A stretch of 26,499 nt of DNA, taken from assembly GCA_004028745.1 (NCBI GenBank), contig RAZP01000043.1:1-26499 (forward strand), given 5' to 3'. The notes under the pieces are model-generated. The model was not told where the DNA came from and made no database searches. It saw only the letters and a program-made list of their open reading frames with translations. Below are positions 18,303 through 25,637 of this stretch, in pieces (the first letter of the stretch is position 1; each line of letters begins with the position of its first letter). Source of the DNA: Prosthecochloris sp. GTDB taxonomy: Bacteria; Bacteroidota; Chlorobiia; Chlorobiales; Chlorobiaceae. The position numbers and the translations under genes were made by a program.

Positions 18303-19505
18303 TCAGATAATTCCGAGCTCTTTTCCTATGGTGCAAAACTCTGTAATTACCTTGTCGAGGTGCTCCTTTTCGTGGGTTGCCATGAAGCTTGTTCTCAGCG
18401 CTTCATGGCCGGGCATCACTCCCGGACGGATAAATGCGTTGACATAGACACCTGCATCGAAAAGCTTTTTCCAGAATACCATGGTTTTCATCTGGTCGCC
18501 GATAATGACCGACACAATGGCAGTGCGGGACGGCATCAGTTTAAAGCCTGCGGCATCAAAGCCCTGGCGGACATAGTCGGTGTTGACAATCAGCCTCTCG
18601 ATCAACTCGGGTTCGCTTTTAAGTATTTCCAGCGATGTGAGCACGGCAGCAACGCTTGCCGGGGTCGGTGACGCGCTGAAAATAAGGGATGAGGCATTGT
18701 GCTTGATGAAATCGATGACATCACGTTCCCCGACAACATAGCCGCCAAGTGAGCCGAATGTTTTGGAGAAGGTGCCCATCATAAGGTCAACTTGCTCTAC
18801 AAGGTTGAACTCCGAAGGGGTGCCGCGACCGTCCCGTCCGATAACCCCTACAGCGTGTGCATCATCGAGCAGTATTCTCGCTCCGTATTCTTTTGCAAGC
18901 TCGACAAGTCTCGGCAGCTCGAGGATCTCGCCAGATACGGAAAATACCCCGTCAGCAACGATCAGCTTGCCCGCATCGTCCGGAATCGTTTGCAGGACCT
19001 TTTCGAGGTCATCCATTGAGTTGTGGGCATAGCGTACAAACTTTGCTGACTGTCCGACCGCCATGATGGATGCTGCAACAAGGCTGGCATGATTATCTTT
19101 GTCGCATATGACGTATTCTCCTCGCTGGACAAGTGTCGGGATGACACCCTGTCCTGTCTGGTAACCGGTGCTGAAAAGCAGGCTGCGCTCTTTTTCAAAA
19201 AACACGGCAAGTTTTTCTTCAAGCTCGATATGCAGATTGACCGTGCCGGTCATGTATCGGGAGCCGGAACAGCTTGTGCCATATTTCTTTATGGCTTTGA
19301 TCGATGCTTCCTTGACTCTTTCGTCAGCGGTCAGCCCAAGGTAATTGTTGGATCCGGCCATTATAAGTTTTCTACCGGCAAATGAGACTACCGGGCCTTC
19401 GGTTTCCTCGATCGGATGAAAAAACGGATATATGCCCAGTGCTTTTATTTCGTCGGCCAGAGTGAAATCGTAGCACTTTTTGAAAAGGTCTTTGCGTTTA
19501 TTCAC
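18303..19505 (-). CDS. spt: Alpha-oxoamine synthase, probably serine palmitoyltransferase
   Basis: This 400-residue fold-type I PLP enzyme condenses an acyl-CoA (or acyl-ACP) with an amino acid and releases CO2. Key residues are visible: Lys248 in GTFSKTFGSLGG as the PLP Schiff-base lysine, Asp215 and His217 in DDAHAVGV, and His139 in DNHAS, which stacks on the PLP ring. The GSNNYLGL, YGTSCSGSRYMTGT and SLIFSASPTPAS segments and the LRTSFMATHE C-terminal arginine region look more like bacterial serine palmitoyltransferase than KBL or BioF. Green sulfur bacteria make 5-aminolevulinate from glutamate, so an ALA synthase role is unlikely. An aminosphingolipid has been reported from Chlorobium. 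The start is GTG, without a clear Shine-Dalgarno; an in-frame TAA six codons upstream limits other choices. Pipelines would probably call it BioF. Confidence 0.75.
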   Translation of the reverse strand: MNKRKDLFKKCYDFTLADEIKALGIYPFFHPIEETEGPVVSFAGRKLIMAGSNNYLGLTADERVKEASIKAIKKYGTSCSGSRYMTGTVNLHIELEEKLAVFFEKERSLLFSTGYQTGQGVIPTLVQRGEYVICDKDNHASLVAASIMAVGQSAKFVRYAHNSMDDLEKVLQTIPDDAGKLIVADGVFSVSGEILELPRLVELAKEYGARILLDDAHAVGVIGRDGRGTPSEFNLVEQVDLMMGTFSKTFGSLGGYVVGERDVIDFIKHNASSLIFSASPTPASVAAVLTSLEILKSEPELIERLIVNTDYVRQGFDAAGFKLMPSRTAIVSVIIGDQMKTMVFWKKLFDAGVYVNAFIRPGVMPGHEALRTSFMATHEKEHLDKVITEFCTIGKELGII

Positions 19506-19883
19506 AGGACTGAATATTTACTTCAGTATAATAGTTACTCATAAGCCGGATACATTTTTGCTCTATTTTGCAGCGAGGAGCTCGAAGGCTTGTAAATTCT
19601 CGCCTAACAAGTTAAAAAATGAATGTATTAAAAATTTTGCTTTTTTTTGGAAGCAGTATCTTCTTTTTTGAAAGAGTAATGTCCATGTAGGTTTCCTTTG
19701 ACTTGACTTGAGGGCACCTCTATTAATTTACTGCGCGCCATGATTACTTCGTTGAGCAGTGCTCGAAATCCTCATGTACTCGCAGGTACACTCCGGGTTC
19801 TGCGCTCCGTCCGCCTTGTACTCAAGGCGCTCACGACAATTAATAGAGGTGCCCTTGAAATGATTTGAAACAATACAATTTCG
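19506..19883. other. Divergent intergenic region (378 bp)
   Basis: The region between the leftward synthase and the rightward SDR gene must hold both promoters. About 143 bp of it is the MITE-like element at 19712-19854. The rest is AT-rich and holds T tracts (around 19645-19680). No gene is seen. Confidence 0.6.
19712..19854. mobile_element. MITE-like element with terminal inverted repeats and TTGA duplication
   Basis: The ends are a 17-bp perfect inverted repeat: GGGCACCTCTATTAATT (19712-19728) and AATTAATAGAGGTGCCC (19838-19854). Each is flanked by TTGA (19708-19711 and 19855-19858), a candidate 4-bp target duplication. Inside are three short hairpins: GAGCAGTGCTC near 19754, TGTAC/GTACA around 19774-19789, and GCCTTG/CAAGGC around 19813-19828. 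It encodes no protein. Similar structured repeats occur in some bacterial genomes; I cannot search for copies here. Confidence 0.65.
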
Positions 19884-20879
19884 ATGGGTGCTGATATTTT
19901 GGTTACCGGCGCTACAGGTTTTATTGGAGCGGTTGTGGTCGACTACCTGAAAAGCAGGGATGATAGCGTCAGAGTGTTGTTGAGGCCGGAAAGCGATGCC
20001 GGGAAAGCTTCGTCTATGGGGGTGGATGTCAGGAAAGGTAGTTATGACAACCCTGCTTCACTGCGGGAAGCCGTAAAAGGTGTTGATATGGTTATCCATC
20101 TTGCAGGCGTGACAAAGTCCGTAAATGAAAAAGGTTATTATGACGGCAATGTCTTTCCGGTAAAAAGACTTCTTGAAGCAGTTAAGGAGGTAAATCCCGG
20201 CTTGCGGCGTTTTTTGCTGGTGTCGTCACTGGCGGCAGCAGGCCCTGCGGATAATCCTGATCCGGGTATTACGGAAACGGATATTCCTGAGCCTGTAAGC
20301 ATTTACGGTCGAAGCAAGCTTGAGGCTGAGAAAATTTGTTTGTCTTATAAAGATAGCCTGCCGGTAACCGTTGTTCGGCCTCCCGCAGTGTACGGGCCGG
20401 GCGACAAAGATGTGCTGCAATTCCTTGTGATGCTCAAAAAAGGTGTGGTGATCGCAGCCGGTGATGTCGGGAAACAGCGTTTAAGTCTTGTGCATGTGGA
20501 GGATCTTGTTCGGGGTATTGTCATGGCTGCCGAATCGCCCGTCGGAGCTGGCGAAACCTATTTCATCACGTCGCCGAAAGGATATTCATGGGAAGAGCTG
20601 TCCGGAATTGCCTCTAAAGAGCTTGGAGTAAACACTATCCGCAAAATTTCCCTGCCGAAGCCGTTGATAAGAATTTTCGGTCATATAGCCGGGTTGATAA
20701 GCACAATTACCGGACGATCAGGTTTTTTAAATCCTGACAAGGTCAACGAGATGGTGCGGGACTATTGGGTTTGCTCCCCGCAGAAAGCTGAAAAGGAGCT
20801 TGGTTTTGCAGCCTCTATACCTCTGGAAGAAGGTATGCGCACTACAATTGCATGGTACAGAGAGAAGGGGTGGCTCTGA
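19884..20879 (+). CDS. Extended SDR / NAD-dependent epimerase-family reductase
   Basis: This 331-residue protein has an N-terminal Rossmann fold with the extended-SDR motif TGATGFIG at residues 8-15. The catalytic set is Ser114/115 in VSSLAA, Tyr141 and Lys145 (YGRSK). HLAG near 72-75 and RPPAVYGPGD are also typical of this superfamily. A C-terminal domain (residues 200-331) binds the substrate. It is close in kind to sugar epimerases, but the same fold includes the bacterial ceramide reductase (CerR) of sphingolipid synthesis, and its divergent pairing with a serine palmitoyltransferase-like gene makes that role attractive. Other options are a hopanoid-associated or dihydroflavonol-4-reductase-like enzyme. 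The substrate cannot be read from the sequence. The ATG lacks a strong ribosome-binding site. Confidence 0.75.
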   Translation: MGADILVTGATGFIGAVVVDYLKSRDDSVRVLLRPESDAGKASSMGVDVRKGSYDNPASLREAVKGVDMVIHLAGVTKSVNEKGYYDGNVFPVKRLLEAVKEVNPGLRRFLLVSSLAAAGPADNPDPGITETDIPEPVSIYGRSKLEAEKICLSYKDSLPVTVVRPPAVYGPGDKDVLQFLVMLKKGVVIAAGDVGKQRLSLVHVEDLVRGIVMAAESPVGAGETYFITSPKGYSWEELSGIASKELGVNTIRKISLPKPLIRIFGHIAGLISTITGRSGFLNPDKVNEMVRDYWVCSPQKAEKELGFAASIPLEEGMRTTIAWYREKGWL

Positions 20880-20882
20880 ATA

Positions 20883-20982
20883 AAGTCAAAAGGCAAAAGT
20901 AAAAAGTAAAAAAGGTAAGTCAGCTCTGAATAAAACGGCTTCTCCTCTTCAATTTTGACTTCTGACCTTTTACTTTTGACTT
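20883..20982. repeat. AAGTCAAAAG inverted repeat between convergent genes
   Basis: AAGTCAAAAG (20883-20892) is inverted as CTTTTGACTT (20973-20982), and related AAAAGTAAAAAGT motifs lie between. The right arm includes the holA stop codon and encodes its last Ser-Gln-Lys. TTTTGACTTAA also occurs at the left edge of this window (1-11), so it may be a dispersed repeat. It could act as a bidirectional transcription stop between the SDR gene and holA. Confidence 0.5.
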
Positions 20983-22016
20983 AACAACTGTTGCATCAAC
21001 CGCAGGAGGAGATACTTTTCGTCCGGGTATGCTTCCAGTCCTTTCAGTGCGGCATCGGTTTGCTGGAGGGCCAGAATGGCGCGTTCGGTTTCTTGTGGAG
21101 AGAAAGTTGCCGCATATTGCAGGTAGTTTTTTGCAAAGTACTCCTGTTTACCGAACATTCCGAGCATTTTAGCTGTTTCGGAAAGTGGCAGCCGTCGGGT
21201 TCCTGGCGAATGGAGTTTCCAGATCCTCATATAAAAAGTTGTCAGGTAGCGTATAATATTCATCAGTCCTTCTTTCTGTCCTTCCCGCTCCATGATCATC
21301 AGGGATATCCCGCTGCATAATCGTAAATTTTTATCCGCAAGCGCTTTTTCGAGCTCAAAGACATTGTACTGCTTTGATATACCGACACATTCATACACAT
21401 CTGAACCGGTAATGCGTTTTTCATCACTTTTTGAAGAAGCGTACATAACAAGCTTTTCGATCTCCCTTGCTATTTCCCGTGCCGAAGGTTGTATGTAAGT
21501 GCTGAATGCTTTCAAAGCTTCCGGATCGAATTCCCAGCCATACTGGCGGGCTCGTTCGGATGCAAAAATGTCCGGGTTTTTAATCAGGGGAAAATCGTGT
21601 CGAAAAGATTGCAGCTCCCGGAACGGGGGTTTCTGCATATCCTTTTTGTCGATCTGATCTGAGTCGAGGATAAGTATCGTTGAGTCGGCAGGCTTTTTGA
21701 TATACCGAACAAGCTGTTCAAGATGCAGTTTTTGCGTGTCTCGTGACCCCTGCTTTTTGAACTTTCCAAACTGTTTCACAACCATCAGCTTTCGAGCAGC
21801 GAACATCGGAAATTCCGACGCCATCGAGACAATCTCGCCCAAAGCGACATCCTGACCGTAAACAACGGTGGTGTTTATGGCAGCTTCTTCTTCCGAAGGA
21901 AATGCTTTTTTCCTGACGAGATCTGTAAGCTCCTCTTTCAAGAAGCTCTCGGGGCCGTGAAAAAAATATACCGGTGCAATGCTGCCCGATGTGATTTCTT
22001 TCTGAAGCTTTTTCAT
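20970..22016 (-). CDS. holA: DNA polymerase III delta subunit (HolA)
   Basis: The delta subunit of the clamp loader opens the beta sliding clamp. From the chosen start it has 348 residues, the usual length. It begins MKKLQKEITSGSIAPVYFFHGPESFLKEEL, the standard N-terminal AAA-like (ATP-independent) fold with PVYFFHG. Residues around LILDSDQIDKKD and the C-terminal domain are typical. I chose the ATG at 22016: the longer frame to 22130 begins in a 9-bp tandem repeat (22080-22120) that adds a repetitive SIGLIGLIRPMGP leader, not seen in HolA. A start at 22070 cannot be excluded. The gene follows ssb leftward with about 160 bp between; its 3' end lies in the inverted repeat 20883-20982. Confidence 0.9.
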   Translation of the reverse strand: MKKLQKEITSGSIAPVYFFHGPESFLKEELTDLVRKKAFPSEEEAAINTTVVYGQDVALGEIVSMASEFPMFAARKLMVVKQFGKFKKQGSRDTQKLHLEQLVRYIKKPADSTILILDSDQIDKKDMQKPPFRELQSFRHDFPLIKNPDIFASERARQYGWEFDPEALKAFSTYIQPSAREIAREIEKLVMYASSKSDEKRITGSDVYECVGISKQYNVFELEKALADKNLRLCSGISLMIMEREGQKEGLMNIIRYLTTFYMRIWKLHSPGTRRLPLSETAKMLGMFGKQEYFAKNYLQYAATFSPQETERAILALQQTDAALKGLEAYPDEKYLLLRLMQQLLSQK

Positions 22017-22079
22017 TGCAGGAATTGATACTATCTTTTTACATGCGGTGAGTTGCGGCAAAGGATTCATGAGTTTCTT

Positions 22080-22120
22080 TATAGGTCCCATAGGACGTAT
22101 AAGACCTATAAGTCCTATAG
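22080..22120. repeat. 9-bp tandem repeat between ssb and holA
   Basis: Four and a half 9-bp units, TATAGGTCC, CATAGGACG, TATAAGACC, TATAAGTCC and TATAG, fit the consensus TATARGNCC. The unit is a multiple of three, so in the holA frame it gives a tripeptide ladder (IGL, IGL, IRP, MGP). It is probably a non-coding intergenic repeat. Confidence 0.75.
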
Positions 22121-22177
22121 AAAGAGACAAATACAGAGATTCTTACGTTCACTGTCCGCGCATCACTTGTCACTTCT

Positions 22178-22651
22178 TCAGAACGGCAGGTCGTCTTTTT
22201 CTGCTTCGGAGCTGCTTCCTCCCTGTTCAGGATTGTCTCCCTGTTGAGTGCTTCTCTGAGCAGGGGCTTGCTGGAATGAGGAGTTGTTGTCGTAACCCTG
22301 TCCACCCTGGTCTCTGCCCGATCCGAGCATCTGCATGTCGGAGCAGATGATTTCCGTGGTGTATCTTTTTTCTCCGGTTTTGTTGTCATCCCAGCTTCTG
22401 GTCTGCAGTCTGCCCTCAACGTATACCTGACGGCCTTTTTTCAGATACTGGTTGCAGATTTCAGCCAGTTTTCCCCAGGCAACGATGCGATGCCATTCAG
22501 TTCTGTCCTGCATGTTGCCGCTGCTGTCTCTGAAGCTTTCATTTGTTGCAAGGGTGAAATTTACAACGGACTGCCCTGAAGCGGTTACGCGCATTTCGGG
22601 GTCGTTGCCGAGGTGCCCTATGAGCATTGCTTTATTGAGTCCACGTGCCAT
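22178..22651 (-). CDS. ssb: Single-stranded DNA-binding protein (Ssb)
   Basis: This 157-residue protein protects single-stranded DNA and recruits partner enzymes. The OB fold covers about residues 1-105 (MARGLNKAMLIGHLGNDPEMR, then WHRIVAWGKLAEICNQYLKKGRQVYVEGRLQTRSW in segments). A flexible Gly/Gln-rich linker follows and ends in the acidic tip EKDDLPF, the known docking tail. It lies between pyrK and holA on the same strand, 50 bp after the pyrK stop, and may be co-transcribed with pyrK. No anomalies are seen. Confidence 0.97.
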   Translation of the reverse strand: MARGLNKAMLIGHLGNDPEMRVTASGQSVVNFTLATNESFRDSSGNMQDRTEWHRIVAWGKLAEICNQYLKKGRQVYVEGRLQTRSWDDNKTGEKRYTTEIICSDMQMLGSGRDQGGQGYDNNSSFQQAPAQRSTQQGDNPEQGGSSSEAEKDDLPF

Positions 22652-22701
22652 ATTTGTAATAATGTCTTAGGGTGTTGGAAAAAAATCACACTCAGTTTAG
22701 G

Positions 22702-23499
22702 TCAGAACAGAAGTCTTTTTACGTCTATAACCGGCCCTTCCTGGCAAAGCAGTATCGTCGATGTTCCGCTGCCGGAAATATTTTTAAGCTCTACGGTGCA
22801 TCCGTAGCAAATGCCTATGCCGCATCCCATGATTGATTCAAGAGAAGCTTCACAAGGCAGGCTTTTCTTTTCGCAGAATGCTGCAAGCGCCTTCAACATG
22901 GGATTGGGGCCGCAGGAGAATATTTTTACAGTACCGGACCCTGAGAAAAAATCAAACTTGTCCCGGAGAAGGTCGATTGCAGTACCTCTGTACCCTTCTG
23001 AACCATCTTCCGTAGCGATATGACAGTTTGTCAAGCCTCTGGTTTGAACATCCTGTTTCGTTTTGCCCCCGATAACATGATAGACTTTTTTCCCGGCTGC
23101 ATGAAGCGTTTTTTCAAGAAACCGCATCGGTGCAATCCCGATACCTCCCGAAACCAGCAGCGCAGTTTCAAACCGGGGTGTGTCGATAGTGAACGCATTG
23201 CCCAGCGGTCCAAGTACCTGTAATTCCGCTCCAGCCGGTGAGCCGCAGAGCAGAATTGTTCCGCAGCCAACTGATTTTGCCATGATTTCAACCATGTCGC
23301 CATCGACGTTGTGAATGGAAAACGGTCTTCTCAAAAGAGGCTGGCTGTGCGGGCTGATTTTAATATTGACAAAATTTCCGGGCTTGGCATTCCGGGCGAT
23401 TTCCGGACAGCGAAAGGCTATGAGCGAAACATCTTGTCCAAGGCAACGGCTGGCCGTAATGGTTACTGCGTTGTCAGTTATCGTTGAATCTGGTCGCAT
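22702..23499 (-). CDS. pyrK: Dihydroorotate dehydrogenase electron-transfer subunit (PyrK)
   Basis: PyrK passes electrons between PyrD (class 1B dihydroorotate dehydrogenase) and NAD+ in pyrimidine synthesis, using FAD and a [2Fe-2S] cluster. The 265-residue protein has the FAD motif LRRPFSI near residues 56-62, the NAD-binding SGGIGIAP near 117-124 and CGPNPML near 196-202. The cluster cysteines are Cys226, Cys231, Cys234 and Cys252 (CGIGICYGC, then LLCQEGPV). All are present, so it should be functional. The partner pyrD is not in this window. The ATG has no strong Shine-Dalgarno. It is the first gene of the leftward pyrK-ssb-holA group and diverges from the ATPase gene at 23723 across 223 bp. 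A ferredoxin-NADP reductase or sulfhydrogenase gamma-like role is less likely given the motifs. Confidence 0.88.
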   Translation of the reverse strand: MRPDSTITDNAVTITASRCLGQDVSLIAFRCPEIARNAKPGNFVNIKISPHSQPLLRRPFSIHNVDGDMVEIMAKSVGCGTILLCGSPAGAELQVLGPLGNAFTIDTPRFETALLVSGGIGIAPMRFLEKTLHAAGKKVYHVIGGKTKQDVQTRGLTNCHIATEDGSEGYRGTAIDLLRDKFDFFSGSGTVKIFSCGPNPMLKALAAFCEKKSLPCEASLESIMGCGIGICYGCTVELKNISGSGTSTILLCQEGPVIDVKRLLF

Positions 23500-23722
23500 G
23501 CGTGGAGATCAGGAAACAGTATTGAATGTGATCGTTGCAGGCAAAGTTAACGTTCCGGTTGACTTATTTGCAAACAATTAAAGGATGACGAAAAAGAAAA
23601 TCCATTGAAATTTCTTAAAACATTCACTACTATCTTTTACGATTAGCTTTTGTAGAATGACACGATAGTTATATCTTGTACTCCTTGAATGTCTGTCTAA
23701 TAAATCTTCCAATGCTTGGTTC

Positions 23723-24955
23723 ATGCGTATTTTAACATTTACAGGAAAAGGCGGAGTTGGTAAAACAAGTGTTTCGGCTGCGACAGCCGTGCGTTTGTCG
23801 GAACTGGGTCATCGTACGCTGGTTTTGTCTACAGATCCTGCTCATAGTCTTTCCGATTCGTTTAATGTATCCTTAGGGCCTGAACCTACCAAGATCAAGA
23901 ATAATCTGCATGCGATTGAAGTCAATCCTTATGTTGATCTGAAGGAAAACTGGCAGTCTGTCCAGAAATATTATACAAGGATATTCGCCGCTCAGGGGGT
24001 TTCCGGGGTAGTCGCTGATGAAATGACTATCCTTCCAGGTATGGAAGAGCTGTTTTCGTTGCTGAGAATCAAGCGATATAAGGCTGCGGGATTATATGAC
24101 ACGTTGGTGCTTGATACTGCTCCAACCGGTGAAACGCTCAGGCTGCTCTCTCTCCCCGATACTCTTTCATGGGGGATGAAGGCCGTAAAAAATGTGAATA
24201 AATATATTATGAAGCCGCTTAGCAAGCCGCTTTCAAAGATGTCCGACAAGATCGCCTACTACATTCCCCCGGAAGACGCTATAGATTCCGTCGACCAGGT
24301 TTTTGACGAGCTCGAGGACATCAGGGAGATTCTTACTGACAATGAGAACTCTACCGTGAGGCTTGTTATGAACGCAGAAAGAATGTCCATCAAGGAGACC
24401 ATGCGTGCTCTTACCTATCTGAACCTCTATGGTTTCAATGTAGACATGGTTCTGGTGAACAAGATGCTTGATGCCAAGGAAGACAGCGGTTACCTTGAGA
24501 AGTGGAAAGGGATTCAGCAGAAGTACCTCAGTGAGATTGAACAGGGATTCACTCCGCTGCCGGTAAAAAAGCTCAAAATGTACGAGCAGGAAATCGTTGG
24601 GCTGGATGCGCTTGAAGTTTTTGCCCACGACATGTACGGAGACATGGACCCCTCGCAACTTATGTTCAATGAGCCTCCGATCAAATTTGAGAGGAGCGGG
24701 GATATTTACGAGGTTCAACTGAAGCTAATGTTTGCAAACCCTGTCGATATTGACGTATGGGTTACCGGTGACGAACTTTTCGTTCAGATAGGAAACCAGA
24801 GAAAGATCATTACCCTCCCGATAAGTCTCACAGGGCTTGATCCGGGAGATGCAGTCTTTAAGGACAAGTGGCTGCACATACCGTTTGATCTTAACAAGCA
24901 GGGAGAGCGTCACAGAGAGAGAGATCACAGGGAAAAAGAGTATAACAGGGTTTGA
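23723..24955 (+). CDS. ArsA/Get3-family ATPase with C-terminal alpha-crystallin-like domain (Get3d-like)
   Basis: The 410-residue protein opens with a deviant Walker A loop GKGGVGKT (8-15), has STDPAHS at 36-42, and a switch II region DTAPTGETLR (131-140). Residue 137 is Glu, where Get3/ArsA usually have His. A separate C-terminal beta domain (about 320-390: KFERSGDIYEVQL, then DIDVWVTGDELFVQIGNQR) fits the ArsA_HSP20 alpha-crystallin-like module, giving the Get3d architecture known from photosynthetic bacteria and plants. The sequence has no cysteine at all, so the As(III) site of ArsA and the zinc CxxC of Get3 are absent; it is not an arsenite pump. A charged His-rich tail ends it (GERHRERDHREKEYNRV). 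It lies 128 bp before csmC on the same strand. A role in handling hydrophobic or tail-anchored clients is inferred, not proven. Confidence 0.85.
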   Translation: MRILTFTGKGGVGKTSVSAATAVRLSELGHRTLVLSTDPAHSLSDSFNVSLGPEPTKIKNNLHAIEVNPYVDLKENWQSVQKYYTRIFAAQGVSGVVADEMTILPGMEELFSLLRIKRYKAAGLYDTLVLDTAPTGETLRLLSLPDTLSWGMKAVKNVNKYIMKPLSKPLSKMSDKIAYYIPPEDAIDSVDQVFDELEDIREILTDNENSTVRLVMNAERMSIKETMRALTYLNLYGFNVDMVLVNKMLDAKEDSGYLEKWKGIQQKYLSEIEQGFTPLPVKKLKMYEQEIVGLDALEVFAHDMYGDMDPSQLMFNEPPIKFERSGDIYEVQLKLMFANPVDIDVWVTGDELFVQIGNQRKIITLPISLTGLDPGDAVFKDKWLHIPFDLNKQGERHRERDHREKEYNRV

Positions 24956-25018
24956 TTAATGATCTGCCGCACTGCCTAACGGGTTGTTGGTTGATAACGA
25001 ATTTTTTTTTTACATTTT

Positions 25019-25047
25019 TTGCATAATGAACACAATCAAATAATAAT
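25019..25047 (+). promoter_or_regulatory. Candidate csmC promoter
   Basis: TTGCAT (25019-25024) and AATAAT (25042-25047) are separated by 17 bp, and the start codon lies 37 bp further on. It resembles a sigma-70 promoter, but the region is AT-rich and no start site is known. An upstream T-run (25002-25020) could add activity. Confidence 0.3.
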
Positions 25048-25083
25048 AACGGGACGTGTAGAAGTCTCGTAAGGAGAGCAATT

Positions 25084-25503
25084 ATGGGTGAATCGTATCA
25101 GAAACTGCGCAAGGATTTTAAAGCCCTTGAACTGACGGATCGCATGACTTTTTTGGCTGAAGGTGCACTGTTGACGGGTCAGAGCGCAATTGTCGGCGGG
25201 CTCGAGCTGGCTGGTAATCTTGTCGAAACCGTAACCGGTACCGTTGGTTCGTTGGTTGATGCAACCGGAATCGGCAGAATGCTCGGCAGCACCAGTGGAG
25301 TTGTCGGGGATACTATTGACAGGGTTGCTATTACCGTCAAGGACGTTTCAAGAACAGCAGGCGAGCTGTATTCAGATGCTGTCAAGAATGTCGAGAATGT
25401 CACCGAAAATGCTGCAACAGCAATTGGTGATGCAGGAATGTCCGCTTCCGAGACTGTAAAAGGCGTGAAAAGTTCTTTTCAGCAGTCGGGTGGTAAAAAG
25501 TAA
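25084..25503 (+). CDS. csmC: Chlorosome envelope protein C (CsmC)
   Basis: CsmC is one of the proteins of the chlorosome envelope, the monolayer around the light-harvesting bacteriochlorophyll aggregates. The 139-residue protein has a soluble N-terminal part (GESYQKLRKDFKALELTDRM), then Gly/Ala/Val-rich amphipathic stretches (GQSAIVGGLELAGNLVETVTG, broken by turns) with no true transmembrane helix, as expected at a lipid monolayer. The strong AAGGAGAG ribosome-binding site sits 6-13 bases before the ATG. I assign it from its place directly before csmA, the conserved csmCA order, and from this composition; it could also be the related CsmD. A hairpin after the stop may reduce read-through into csmA. 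Confidence 0.85.
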   Translation: MGESYQKLRKDFKALELTDRMTFLAEGALLTGQSAIVGGLELAGNLVETVTGTVGSLVDATGIGRMLGSTSGVVGDTIDRVAITVKDVSRTAGELYSDAVKNVENVTENAATAIGDAGMSASETVKGVKSSFQQSGGKK

Positions 25504-25513
25504 ACTTTCCGAT

Positions 25514-25535
25514 ATCACCGGCAGGCAGCGGTGAT
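25514..25535 (+). terminator. Hairpin between csmC and csmA
   Basis: ATCACCG and CGGTGAT form a 7-bp stem around an 8-base loop, followed by TTTGTTTGTG and a T-run. It could end part of the transcription from csmC, or stabilise the 3' end of a csmC message or the 5' end of a csmA message. Confidence 0.65.
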
Positions 25536-25637
25536 TTTGTTTGTGTTTTTTTTTATTTTACCGTAAATTGATTCAAAGTTATCTATTTCCGTTTAACCTG
25601 GTAAATTTCCAATAATTAAATTCCAAAAGGAGGAATT

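Noticed and set aside
18303..19505. 8-amino-7-oxononanoate synthase (BioF) or glycine C-acetyltransferase
   Set aside because: The motifs fit serine palmitoyltransferase better, and no bioA, bioD, bioB or tdh gene is nearby. A tree is still needed for proof.
23723..24955. Arsenite efflux ATPase (ArsA) annotation
   Set aside because: The protein has no cysteine and only one ATPase unit, and no arsB, arsR or arsC gene is nearby.
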